60,869 nt of DNA from Magnetococcales bacterium (GTDB lineage Bacteria > Pseudomonadota > Magnetococcia > Magnetococcales > JADFYX01): assembly GCA_015232405.1 (NCBI GenBank), contig JADFZS010000007.1:15178-76046 (forward strand), given 5' to 3'. The translations under genes were made by a program, and so were the position numbers. Positions 29,057 to 37,967 of this stretch are shown piece after piece (position 1 is the stretch's first letter; each line of letters starts with the position of its first letter). The notes under the pieces were generated by a model, which saw only the letters and a program-made list of their open reading frames with translations, did no database searches and was not told the DNA's origin.

Positions 29057-29831
29057 GGGTGTAACGCCAACGATTGAGTTCTAACTCGAGAGGGCGTACC
29101 AAAAAATACTCCATTATCAGCATCAGTATTGAGAATGATAAGGTCCATGCAATAACTCTCTTCATTTCGAACATATTAAACCAATAAATAATTTGGTAAC
29201 CAATACCACTCGATATTCCTAGCATTTCAACAATCACAACCACCTTCCATGACAAAGCAAGTCCCATCCTGATAGCAGATATCGTATAAGGAGCCAGTTG
29301 AGGAAGGATAATTTTTCTTACAATATTTAATTGTCTGATATTATAAACTTTAGCCATTTCCATAAGGTCTTTATCAAGCGATTGAATTCCACTCAAGAAA
29401 TTTAGACTGATGATCGGTGCAACTACTACAGAAATAACAAATATTGCCGTAAATTCACTAATCCCGAAAACAATTATAGCAATTACTCCCCAACATAAAG
29501 CTGGAATGGTAAGCCCAAGAAAGATATACGGTTTGATTGCTTGCTCCAGTAGTTTTGAACTTCCAATGAGAATTCCGCTTAAGCTGCCAATCATAAACGC
29601 TGAAATAAAGCCAATTAGAACCCTCCCCATTGTAACCACTATATTTGTCCAGTACCCTTTCTCAGTAACTGTGAAGGCGAAAGCAGTTGCAACCTCAAAA
29701 GGACCTGGTAGATGACTATTTTGGAAGAATAAAGACAGTTCACTCCATGCCAAAATAAAAACTATGAATAGTGATATAGCTATAAAAATTGGTTTAAGTT
29801 CACTGTATTGTTTCTGGTTCAATTTTTTCAA
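29010..29831 (-). CDS. ABC transporter permease, SsuC/TauC type
   Basis: A 273-residue inner-membrane protein with about six helices and the binding-protein-dependent transport fold. The EAA-like loop is seen around MEMAKVYNIRQLNIVRKIILP, followed by ALSWKVVVIVEMLG, as in sulfonate/nitrate permeases. A TTG start at 29831 with an AGGAA ribosome site overlaps the end of the binding-protein gene by 32 bases, a sign of translational coupling. Confidence 0.85.
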   Translation of the reverse strand: MKKLNQKQYSELKPIFIAISLFIVFILAWSELSLFFQNSHLPGPFEVATAFAFTVTEKGYWTNIVVTMGRVLIGFISAFMIGSLSGILIGSSKLLEQAIKPYIFLGLTIPALCWGVIAIIVFGISEFTAIFVISVVVAPIISLNFLSGIQSLDKDLMEMAKVYNIRQLNIVRKIILPQLAPYTISAIRMGLALSWKVVVIVEMLGISSGIGYQIIYWFNMFEMKRVIAWTLSFSILMLIMEYFLVRPLELELNRWRYTHDKKSFVSSYFSNGS

Positions 29832-30819
29832 TGATTCCTATAGGCTCCCTGAAAAAGTATATGTTTCTTTTGAAAAGTAACCTTTGCACGTCACCAATTG
29901 CTCCTTCTATATCACCCCAATCACTGACAAGAATCCCCGTCAAGCGTTCAGCTGCTAGCTTGAAGCCTTCATCACTCTCAATTCCAGTGTAACGAGAATG
30001 AAGCTTAAGTAGTTCTATTGGTGCTATTTTGAAGCTGTCAACTGCTTTTATCCACATTGAAACAAGCCTCCTAGCCTCGGTTTTGTGTTTTGAAAGCCAA
30101 TAATCGTATGCTACAAAACCCGATAGCTCCATAGGCACACCAGTTTTTTTCTTCCATTCTTTCCAGAATGGACCAGAGACTTCTTTGTAGTTGCCTGATG
30201 AAAGAAGTTTGGATACAAAAGGCTCAAAAATTATGATTGCATCGACATCACCCCTGGATAGTAGTGGGGGTAGTGTTGGAGGTTTTGACTCAACATATTT
30301 GAAATCCATATCTGGGTTATAACCTAGTTCTTTTAAAATCAGATAAAGTCCAGTACCGCCACTCGTTTGCAAACCATACCAACCAATTTTCTTTCCTTTT
30401 AAGTCCTTAATAGAGTTAATATTAGAATTCTTGAGCACTAACAATGAAACTGAGTTAAGAACATTTGGAAAAAAATACTTCACATCATGTCCTGTCTCTA
30501 TCATTTTAGCCGCTGCATTAGCACCAGTTGCCATAGCAACATCAACTTGTTTTGTGACTACTGCATTATTTAATGCTTTTGGGTTGTTGAAAGGAAAAAA
30601 ATTAATGTTAAGTTTCAAGCTGTGATGGATTTTTTCATCAAGAATGATTTTTACCATTAGGCCTGAAATACCAGTTTCCACATAACCTAAATTAATGGTA
30701 TTTTTATCATTTGCAGTCTTTGTCGACTTAATCACAGTTGCGTAAGCAGCTAGCACCAAAACAATAACCAAAGCTATGGTAGCTACTGATCTGATGTGAC
30801 CAAATTTCAAGATGTTCAT
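29800..30819 (-). CDS. ABC transporter substrate-binding protein, SsuA/NMT1 type
   Basis: A 339-residue binding protein, first gene of the cluster. A single N-terminal hydrophobic helix (about residues 13-30) without a clear cleavage site suggests it stays anchored to the membrane on the periplasmic side. The following INLGYVETGISGLMVKIIL, VDVAMATGANAA and GKKIGWYGLQTSGGTGLYLIL segments are typical of the NMT1/SsuA fold. The group carries sulfonates, taurine, nitrate or thiamine precursors. The neighbouring sulfotransferase makes a sulfur compound plausible but does not prove it. Confidence 0.85.
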   Translation of the reverse strand: MNILKFGHIRSVATIALVIVLVLAAYATVIKSTKTANDKNTINLGYVETGISGLMVKIILDEKIHHSLKLNINFFPFNNPKALNNAVVTKQVDVAMATGANAAAKMIETGHDVKYFFPNVLNSVSLLVLKNSNINSIKDLKGKKIGWYGLQTSGGTGLYLILKELGYNPDMDFKYVESKPPTLPPLLSRGDVDAIIIFEPFVSKLLSSGNYKEVSGPFWKEWKKKTGVPMELSGFVAYDYWLSKHKTEARRLVSMWIKAVDSFKIAPIELLKLHSRYTGIESDEGFKLAAERLTGILVSDWGDIEGAIGDVQRLLFKRNIYFFREPIGIIEKIEPETIQ

Positions 30820-31395
30820 TAGATTAAGTCTCCTCCTAGTAAAGCCAGTTTGTATTCAGAAGATCATCGAACTCACTTATAATCACTATTGAATCTCGTT
30901 AATTCTAATAGAAATCGGCGGTTTTAATACTCCTAATGTAGCTATGCAATAAACCCTTGATACTAATAAGAGGTGCCAAATACCCATGAGGTGTAATTTA
31001 TATTTTCATGATCATCAGCCCAATGGTACTAAAATACATTATGCTTGTCATCTTAAAATAGCAGAAAAATATTTCATTGTTATGAAATGAGTTGCTAATT
31101 ATTCATATACTTTTATGAATATTTTCAAGCATCTCAGAAAACTTTACTTTTTCTCCTCAAATTCCTCACAGTTGAATCAAAGATAACTGAGTTTTATCAA
31201 GCTTAACTTTTTTGCCTCAAATTGAGCCCTCTTTTAGTGATATATTAACTATATAGTTTATTAATTGCTTAAATATGCATTATGTAAAACACAGCAAGAT
31301 TGCAAGTTCGTTACAAACTTACCCGCTCCCAAAAAACCGGGGCTTATCTTGCCAGGGTGAGCATTCCCCCTTGGATCCCTCTATAATATCATCAC
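30820..31395. promoter_or_regulatory. Divergent noncoding region between the transporter and mobilisation module 1
   Basis: 576 A/T-rich bases. The right 100 bases hold the candidate oriT (31304-31360). The left part must hold the promoter of the transporter operon. I see no further structure. Confidence 0.5.
31304..31360 (+). other. Candidate origin of transfer, module 1
   Basis: An inverted repeat AAGTT (31304-31308)/AACTT (31316-31320) is followed by GGCTTATCTTGCCAGGG (31341-31357). The core ATCTTGCC resembles the ATCCTGCC nic region of MOBP-type origins, and the position just upstream of mobC and the relaxase is the usual one. The same TCTTGCC core occurs in the candidate origin of module 2 (37890-37896, minus strand). 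Confidence 0.4.
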
Positions 31396-31947
31396 ATGTC
31401 TGCCTCATTCTCTCACTCCTCCACATCACATGAACCGATCTCCGAGGAGAAGATAGTTTTGCAACGACGAAGGCAAGCCTATCTCCGAGCCTATCGTCCA
31501 GCTTATAAGCAGCGTACCCGACGTATTAGTATCACTTTTCACTTGGCTGAGTATGAGGAGCTGTGTCGGGTGGCAGCTATTGCGGGAAAGACACCCTCCA
31601 GTCTGCTAAGAGAGCTATTTCGCCATCATCAGCGGCAAGAAAAGCTTCTTTCTCTTAACCTTGAAAAAGAGCTTGAGCAAAGCAATCTGCTTATCCGACA
31701 AATAGGGGGTATCCTGAACACTATGGCATGCGCCGCTATTCGCTATCAAAAAAGTGCTTTTCAGCGGCCAAAACTACCATTCTCCCTGGAAGCAGCCGAA
31801 AAGGAGATTCTCAGCTTAAAAAATCATCTACTTGCTATAATTCGTCATCAGAACCCACTCTATGCCAGTAATAAAAGTCATCAGCCGGAAAAAGCCAGAC
31901 TTTCGCCAAGCTATCCACTACTTTGGGCGAGGAGCCAGGAAAAATGA
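31396..31947 (+). CDS. mobC: MobC-like relaxosome accessory protein, module 1
   Basis: A 183-residue basic protein. A charged N-terminus, then the ribbon-helix-helix-like RRISITFHLAEYEELCRVA segment and the C-terminal LIRQIGGILNTMA helix match Bac_MobC-type proteins, which bind oriT and help the relaxase open the DNA. The relaxase gene begins 86 bases before its end, in another frame. A candidate oriT lies immediately upstream. Confidence 0.75.
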   Translation: MSASFSHSSTSHEPISEEKIVLQRRRQAYLRAYRPAYKQRTRRISITFHLAEYEELCRVAAIAGKTPSSLLRELFRHHQRQEKLLSLNLEKELEQSNLLIRQIGGILNTMACAAIRYQKSAFQRPKLPFSLEAAEKEILSLKNHLLAIIRHQNPLYASNKSHQPEKARLSPSYPLLWARSQEK

Positions 31948-32854
31948 ATGGGTTTTGCTTTGGAATCTTGAAAGTCGAGATGAAGATGGTATCGTCCAGG
32001 AGTTTTCTAACCTCTATCACTGGTTTCCCACCTGGAAAAACGGCAATGCTGCCATGCACATTATCCTCAGTTTTCATCATAAAGACCGGAAAGAGCTCAA
32101 AGGCTGGCAAATGATCGAGCTTGGTCAAGAATGGCTCAGACTCGCAGCTCCTGATTCACTTGCCTATGGCCAGATCCACTGGGGAAAGGCAGGAGACAAT
32201 CCCCACCTTCACCTGCTGGTCAGTGTTGGTACTTTAAGTGGTAAAAGAAGAAGAATGTCTCAACGCCAATTTGCTGCTGCTAAGCTTCGTCTTGAAGCGA
32301 TTCAAAAAGAGCGATTCCCTATGCTTCGCCACTCTTTTGCCCAAAAGCCAGTTAGAAGGCGGCAAGAAAAGCGCATCAGCCAGGGTGAAGCAGAAGCCTT
32401 GCGGCGGAATAAAAAGGAGAAGATTAAAGTAAAAAAGCCCTGGAGGGCGGTACAGAGAGAAGAGCTTGAAAAACTTGTTTCAGAAATTATTGAACAGTCA
32501 AGCAGTGAAAGGGAATTTCAGAATAAGCTTAAAGAACATGGTCTCAACTGGTATTGCAGAGGAAAAACCTATGGTGTGTCTCGTTTGGAGAAGGGGAGTT
32601 TACGCAAATATCGCTTAAAAACATTAAACTCAACTTTGCCGGACCGCTACAAAGAGCAAGTCCACATGTGGGATCGTCAGGCACGGCAAAGAATCCACCA
32701 GCAAGCAGAACTGCTAGATTTTCAGAAGCGACCACCTAGACGGAAGCTGGAACGTGAGCCAGATGACTCAATCCCTGATTTCTTGCTGACTCCATTTGAG
32801 GCTTTAGAAAAAGAGCGGGGCTCACCTCGCTCCTTTCTTGCTCGGGATCAATAA
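31862..32854 (+). CDS. Relaxase, module 1
   Basis: A 330-residue mobilisation nuclease of the MOBP/VirD2-like type, expected to nick oriT and stay covalently bound to the transferred strand. Motif III with the metal-binding histidines is seen as IHWGKAGDNPHLHLLVS. The N-terminal catalytic tyrosine is probably Tyr20 in IHYFGRG. The C-terminal 200 residues are basic. Its end overlaps coupling protein 1 by 119 bases on the opposite strand. It is clearly different from relaxase 2, so the two sets are not a recent duplication. Confidence 0.8.
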   Translation: MPVIKVISRKKPDFRQAIHYFGRGARKNEWVLLWNLESRDEDGIVQEFSNLYHWFPTWKNGNAAMHIILSFHHKDRKELKGWQMIELGQEWLRLAAPDSLAYGQIHWGKAGDNPHLHLLVSVGTLSGKRRRMSQRQFAAAKLRLEAIQKERFPMLRHSFAQKPVRRRQEKRISQGEAEALRRNKKEKIKVKKPWRAVQREELEKLVSEIIEQSSSEREFQNKLKEHGLNWYCRGKTYGVSRLEKGSLRKYRLKTLNSTLPDRYKEQVHMWDRQARQRIHQQAELLDFQKRPPRRKLEREPDDSIPDFLLTPFEALEKERGSPRSFLARDQ

Positions 32855-34304
32855 TATCTGCTTCTGTGATTGCAGTCGGGGATAACTCTGGAAAATCCTT
32901 AAAATCCAGATAGCGGAATTTTTCCTCTTCCGTGGGAAAAATACCAAATAGTGGTGAGGGAGTAGCTTTCCGGCGATATTTCCGCACCTTGAAAAATGGC
33001 ATCATCTTAAACTTGATAGGATAGAGTCCACGGGTCTGCATGATGGTGTCTGTCATGCGGATGATTTCATTTACTTCATAGAGAGGTATCATTTGCCTCA
33101 TGGTTTTGTCTTCCTTTTTACCAAGGGAGTCAGAGATCTTTTTTGCCATGTCCACATCAGGATCGCCAAAGTAGAGCCGGGTTTTACAACCACTAAAGAT
33201 AGTATTGCCGTTTTCATGGTAGATATCGATCAACTGGGATTTATCTTGGATTACCAGAAAGAGAGCTATTTCCCGTTTACGTGCCGTTGAAACGATTTTT
33301 GGTAAATTTCTAATTGGAATTGACCCCGCCTCCTCAAAAAAGACCATCAGCTTGCGAATTGGTTTTTCTTCTGTCATTGAGACTCTTTTTTTCTTAAAGC
33401 GGTTATTCAAGGCAAAATCAAAGAGCTGAGAAAAAAACAGTGAGAGAAAAAGGCGGTTCTCCTGAACCTCAGTCTCATTTACGGAGATGTATAAGATGGC
33501 TGGTTGATCAGGATCCCGGAGCTCTTCAAATGAAAAATCAGAATGGGAGGTGAGGCGGCAATTTTCTTCCAGCTCGAATGGTTCTAGGCAGGCTTGAGCG
33601 GTAGATATGTGATACTCAAGAACTCGTTCGCTTTGGGAGATGAAGGAGAGCCATTTTTGATATTTTTGAGGAGAGAGACGGGAGGCTAAACCATTCAACT
33701 CCCGGAAACGGTTAGCTGGTCGCATCAAGGAGGTAATAAGGTTGAGGTTGCCGAGATTATGGTACTCCTCTGGGGTGGTCAGAAGTAGATTCATGGCATT
33801 GGTGAGCACTTTTTTTGCATTGATATGCCAGTATTTATCGTTACCCTTGGGAATTCCCAGTTCAACCACGATTAGATCATTCAGTAATTTGGAGAGTTTC
33901 TTGGGATCCTTACCAGTGTAGGCGATAAAGTTGTGGCGCAGGGATCTAAAAAGATCAGAAAGTTTGATACATAAGATCTTGTAACCATCTCGAGCTTTCG
34001 CCATAGCAGTTTCATGATAGATCTCGTCAGAAGGATCCATACAGACGATGCTTGCTTCCTTTTGTGCAAGAATACTAGCCATTATGGCTCCACTGGTTTT
34101 CATCTCCCCAGTGCCACCCAGCTCAATCACATGGCGCATAGAGCGCTCCCAATTGAGTGCCCTTTTACGTTCAGGGTCGAGAACAAAGCCGGGATTGCCC
34201 GCCTTGAAGGCCCCCTCTCGATAAACTTCCCAGTCACTTGCCCAACGTGCTCCATTGGGTCTTAGAAGAGGTAAAATGTCATGGAGGGTGGGAATGGGAG
34301 GCAA
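32736..34304 (-). CDS. Coupling-protein-like ATPase (VirD4/TraD type), module 1
   Basis: A 522-residue P-loop ATPase resembling type IV coupling proteins, which pass the relaxase-DNA complex to a secretion channel. The P-loop is deviant (GGTGEMKTSG, residues 63-72), with Glu-Met before the Lys-Thr. The Walker B is clear (LMVFFEEAGSI). No N-terminal transmembrane helices are visible, unlike VirD4, so it may be a soluble TraD-like form. The TTG at 34304 is the only in-frame start near the N-terminus. The repeated near-palindrome lies 5 bases upstream. Confidence 0.75.
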   Translation of the reverse strand: MPPIPTLHDILPLLRPNGARWASDWEVYREGAFKAGNPGFVLDPERKRALNWERSMRHVIELGGTGEMKTSGAIMASILAQKEASIVCMDPSDEIYHETAMAKARDGYKILCIKLSDLFRSLRHNFIAYTGKDPKKLSKLLNDLIVVELGIPKGNDKYWHINAKKVLTNAMNLLLTTPEEYHNLGNLNLITSLMRPANRFRELNGLASRLSPQKYQKWLSFISQSERVLEYHISTAQACLEPFELEENCRLTSHSDFSFEELRDPDQPAILYISVNETEVQENRLFLSLFFSQLFDFALNNRFKKKRVSMTEEKPIRKLMVFFEEAGSIPIRNLPKIVSTARKREIALFLVIQDKSQLIDIYHENGNTIFSGCKTRLYFGDPDVDMAKKISDSLGKKEDKTMRQMIPLYEVNEIIRMTDTIMQTRGLYPIKFKMMPFFKVRKYRRKATPSPLFGIFPTEEEKFRYLDFKDFPELSPTAITEADIIDPEQERSEVSPALFLKPQMESARNQGLSHLAHVPASV

Positions 34305-34309
34305 TGGGG

Positions 34310-34325
34310 TGAAATGTGCATTTTA
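34310..34325. promoter_or_regulatory. Repeated near-palindrome TGAAATGCACATTTCA, site 3
   Basis: Reads TAAAATGCACATTTCA on the minus strand, one change from sites 1 and 2. It immediately precedes coupling protein 1 and follows an AGGAGG. The ATG inside the motif opens a 20-codon frame on that strand, so it could also mark the start of a short leader peptide. Confidence 0.5.
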
Positions 34326-34864
34326 CCTCCTGGATCAAACATAGCGAATTTTAAATCAAAAAAGTTACAATAGAAAAAATTATAATATACAAGATATAAC
34401 CTTGGGGTGCGGATACAGTTTTTGTAGGACAAGTAAAAATGAAAGATCAGAATTTGAACAAAGATGTAGGTCACAAAATTATAAATTTATGTACAACCAT
34501 TAGATATACCATAAGATCACAGTTAACCTATTATCATTTTTCAAGAAAACTGAAAGAAATACAGTTACATATGCTATCCTGTTAACCTGAAATAAATCCT
34601 TATGAGTTTTTTAATTGTGATCTAAAAAAATGGTGTATACTCTAGATACACAACCCAAGTAGTAATTAGTCTAAATAAAAAAAGCAGTATCGTAATTAAG
34701 AAATACTATAACAAAAACCAACAAGCATATGAGCTATTTTGACCATCCTAAAATTATTCATAAGGCTTAATTCTATTTATGATTTGACATGTAAGTGACT
34801 AAATTGAATTAGAGAAAAGCAACGGGTTAATTGCCAGATTATAGATTAAACCGTTACATGGAGT
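34326..34864. other. A/T-rich noncoding stretch
   Basis: 539 bases, very A/T-rich, with no credible gene. It should hold the promoter of the coupling-protein gene on its left. The YhhQ gene ends at its right edge. Confidence 0.5.
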
Positions 34865-35563
34865 TTACTTTACGCTCTGTTTCTCTTCTAAGAATATGAA
34901 AGGGTTAAAATTAGTTTCTTTATCAAAGTGATCTATGCCCTCTATATTTTTTAATTGATGTACTACGAAATAAGTTACAGGTGTCATCAATGCTTCTACG
35001 ATTGTTTTCAGGATCCATCCAGCAAGAATCCCCTCAATCAACAAGTTGTTTGGCAAGATTCCGGCCAAAGCAACTGTGTAAAATACAGCTGTATTAACAC
35101 CCTGACCAACAACTGTTGATAAAATAGTTCTTACCCAAAGAAAACGCCCGTTTGTCTTGATTTTTAGCTTTGCCATTACATAGTTGTTACAAATATCACC
35201 AGAAAAAACTGCCAGCCAACCACCAATTAAGATTCTAGGTACAATTCCAAATACTGTATCATATGCACCAGAATGCTCAAAAAAAGGAGCGGCTGGAATT
35301 GCAACTGCGATCTGATAAAAAATGCCAGCCAATATAGAAGCTATCAAAGTATACCAAAGAACTGTTCGTGCTTTTGCATATCCATAAACTTCAGTAAGCA
35401 CATCTGAGATAATATATGTGAATGGGAAATAGAAAACAGTGACCGAAACACCTACCCCAAATAGCAAAATAATTTTCCCAGCAGTTGCATCTGATATCAA
35501 CTGGAAAGCGATATTAAGGGCCATAAAAAGGCCAAGAAACTTAAAATTATTAGTAACACTCAT
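34865..35563 (-). CDS. Queuosine precursor transporter, YhhQ family
   Basis: A 232-residue inner-membrane protein with about six helices. It matches the YhhQ/VUT family that imports 7-deazaguanines (preQ0, preQ1 or queuine). Recognisable segments are FPFTYIISDVLTEVYGYAKA, GGWLAVFSGDICNNYVMAKLK and VVGQGVNTAVFYTVA. I chose the ATG at 35563 because of its GGAGAAAG ribosome site. No queuosine synthesis or DNA-deazaguanine (dpd) gene is visible here. The two membrane genes upstream are on the same strand. Confidence 0.88.
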   Translation of the reverse strand: MSVTNNFKFLGLFMALNIAFQLISDATAGKIILLFGVGVSVTVFYFPFTYIISDVLTEVYGYAKARTVLWYTLIASILAGIFYQIAVAIPAAPFFEHSGAYDTVFGIVPRILIGGWLAVFSGDICNNYVMAKLKIKTNGRFLWVRTILSTVVGQGVNTAVFYTVALAGILPNNLLIEGILAGWILKTIVEALMTPVTYFVVHQLKNIEGIDHFDKETNFNPFIFLEEKQSVK

Positions 35564-35619
35564 TGTTGACTTTCTCCAAAAAGGTGACATTGGTTTTATT
35601 AAAACATATTAGCAAAAAC

Positions 35620-36300
35620 TCACGATGCTTTTCTGTTAAAAGCAACAACTTTTCCAGTTGTTTTGCTTGGATTAAAGTAATCTTCTGTGACAGGAGGCAA
35701 TATTTCTCCATTTACTAAACCTTTAACCATCATGAATATTGTGTGAGACTGTGTTGGTCCCATTAAAATATATCTATCTGATATTCCTTCACTTGCTTGT
35801 GACCCACAGTAGCAAAAAATGAACTCTTCAGAAGATTCTGGATATTTTTTAGATCTATAAAAGACGTATGGCACATCAGTCCATTCAATATTTAGTTGGT
35901 GCACTTTAACAAGCTGTTTATGTGAGACATGATCAGGAGACGCGGCATTCGCAAAACCCTCAAAAACTCGAACATATTTTTCTCTCTCAGTAGCAAATGA
36001 ACTCCCAGAAATTATAAAATGGTATGCCACTCCTCTAGAAAAATTATGTTTCACTGCTTTGAGTAAACCATTTTGTGGTTCTTCAACTTGATGTGCGACA
36101 ACTATAACCTCTTTTAATAGCGGATTTTTCTTTTCAATATCTGAAAGTTTTGTTTCTGGTAATTCTACAGGCAAGTTCCATTTGCCATCATTAAAGATGT
36201 GTAACTCAGTAAACAACTCGTGTCTCTTCGACCAAATATAGACAGCGACTAACAGAATAAATGTAATCCCAAATATTAAAATATAATCAAAAAGTAGCAT
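35620..36300 (-). CDS. Membrane-anchored protein of unknown function
   Basis: A 226-residue protein with one hydrophobic hairpin or helix at residues 3-25 and a soluble domain. A run of strands (EVIVVAHQVEEPQNGLLKAV, then AYHFIISGSS) and a late CYCGSQ segment suggest an alpha/beta cytosolic domain. The ATG at 36300 has a TAGGAA ribosome site and overlaps the previous gene by only 14 bases. No family is recognised. Its build (N-terminal helices, C-terminal alpha/beta domain) recalls the 27309 protein. Confidence 0.6.
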   Translation of the reverse strand: MLLFDYILIFGITFILLVAVYIWSKRHELFTELHIFNDGKWNLPVELPETKLSDIEKKNPLLKEVIVVAHQVEEPQNGLLKAVKHNFSRGVAYHFIISGSSFATEREKYVRVFEGFANAASPDHVSHKQLVKVHQLNIEWTDVPYVFYRSKKYPESSEEFIFCYCGSQASEGISDRYILMGPTQSHTIFMMVKGLVNGEILPPVTEDYFNPSKTTGKVVAFNRKAS

Positions 36301-36718
36301 AGCGACTATTCCTAAAAACACCAAGCTTTGCAGCAGAATAGAAACCATAGATTCCCGCAACGCAGATACAAACTATTTGTCCTGTACCATATCTACCAAT
36401 AAATTCATAAGGTATATTAAGTATTAATGATTCGGATATTTCAATTGAGTATCCAATTACTGAGAGGAAACTAACTATTGTGATTGCAGCTGATGAAATC
36501 AGTTTATCAATAGTTTGAAGTTTTAGGCGATCAAATAAAGAAAAGAAGCTCGTGTAAACGAGTGATGTTGAGAAAAAGAAGATTCCACCATCTTTTAGCA
36601 GGTAGTCTAAACTGACCGGATGGCTTTTATACCATAAAACAATCATAAGAGCCCATGATTGGGCAAGCCCAAGAATAAAAACAAAAAACAAATAGAGCGT
36701 AACTTTGCTAATATTCAT
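36287..36718 (-). CDS. Four-helix small membrane protein
   Basis: A 143-residue protein with about four transmembrane helices (near 7-27, 45-62, 75-92, 108-128) and a strong AAGGAGGTGAA ribosome site. It is the first gene of a minus-strand trio with the 35620 protein and the YhhQ-family transporter. Function unknown. It may be a partner of the 35620 protein, whose start overlaps its end. Confidence 0.6.
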   Translation of the reverse strand: MNISKVTLYLFFVFILGLAQSWALMIVLWYKSHPVSLDYLLKDGGIFFFSTSLVYTSFFSLFDRLKLQTIDKLISSAAITIVSFLSVIGYSIEISESLILNIPYEFIGRYGTGQIVCICVAGIYGFYSAAKLGVFRNSRYATF

Positions 36719-37967
36719 TTCACCTCCTTAAGCCAAATCAATATTAAAGCTATGGCTATGCTATTCTTCTAGAAGTATGCTGATTTTCTAAGGAAATAAT
36801 TTAACAATCTCTAGCTACCGACTATATTGAGTGTTCAAACTGCGATTAACCAAGTAGTTCACAACCAGCTTTAATTCCAGCTAAGGACATACTCAAAATC
36901 CCTCATCATAAACAACTGCCTATTCGATTCTGCCAACAATATCTTGTATGTAGTCGAAACACCCTCAATTTACTCCAACTGTAAGATGATTGCCTAATTT
37001 TGGAAATATCCAACTACTATTATAGTGTGCGACTAATAATCATGGTAAAAAAATGTTTTTTACCCACCACTTATACTCTTTGTAATGTCACATATCTACT
37101 ACCGGAAACCACAATCGAATTTTGACCTCAATTTAGCAATGCTCATTTAATTTAAGCTTGTGGCATCAATATAAATTAGGAGTTACAACCTATTTATCAT
37201 CATTGCCATTTTCTATATATGCTATCCAATGTTAAATAAAAGTAATAAATTACACTCCATACCACCAAATGGTTTTGTACAATATTAATTATACTATGCA
37301 GCTTTATGTCAAAAATATACAAATAATGTACAGTTTGCAATATGAAATTTGCTAGAATGGCATTTTTAAATAAAACATATTGTTGCAAATAATTTTAAAA
37401 GTTTTTCTAAGAAGGTATTTCATGGTTTTTAAAGTGTTTTTACTAAGGTTGACAGAATAATGTAAAAGTTGACGCATTCAAAAAATACCTAATACCAAAA
37501 ATATATTGCCTACATATAGGGATTTAGTTGACGTCATGATCTTTATCACTATAAATAACTAACACAAGCTATAGTTTATTTATTCAACTATTCTCTGTCT
37601 ACATGACGTTGATTTTTCAGTATCGCAGCACTTTTTGTAGATAGTAAAAGCACTTTTTTATAATCAACTTTGAGAGATGTAGCTAATTAAGGCTGTAATG
37701 GCAGAACTTTTTGGATAGTTTTTATGACGATCAACTGATACTCAAAGATGGATATTTTGGCAATTAAATTTTCAGGAATTGTTCTTAAAAGGTTGGACGA
37801 TGCCTTATTTACAGACTGGTATTGGAATTGATAAATGGGTTGCCTCAAAAGTAGCGAGATTCCAATCACGCGCGGTATGCCGTTTTGACGGCAAGACCGC
37901 ACGCAATTGGTCGTCTTAAAAGACTAACTCGCAAAGAGGGCCACCCCCTTTGATCCCCGAGCCAAAA
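36719..37967. other. 1.25 kb noncoding stretch with the candidate oriT of module 2
   Basis: Strongly A/T-rich and free of credible genes until about 37840. An ACGTCATG (37531-37538)/CATGACGT pair near 37602-37609 is the only symmetric element in the left part. The right 130 bases hold the hairpin described at 37862-37910. Promoters for the 36718 gene must lie at the left edge. Confidence 0.5.
37862..37910 (-). other. Long hairpin, candidate oriT of module 2 (or terminator)
   Basis: An imperfect 49-base hairpin: CCAAT(n)CGCGGT(n)TGCCGT, loop TTTG, ACGGCA(n)ACCGCACG(n)ATTGG. On the minus strand it carries TCTTGCC, the same core as the candidate nic region of module 1, preceded by a small GTCTT/AAGAC hairpin. 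It lies 58 bases past the relaxase 2 stop, so it could instead end that operon's transcript. Confidence 0.4.

Noticed and set aside
34262..34474. 70-codon frame on the minus strand upstream of coupling protein 1
   Set aside because: Most of it is A/T-rich and noncoding-like. Only a 20-codon leader starting at the ATG in the near-palindrome is worth keeping in mind.
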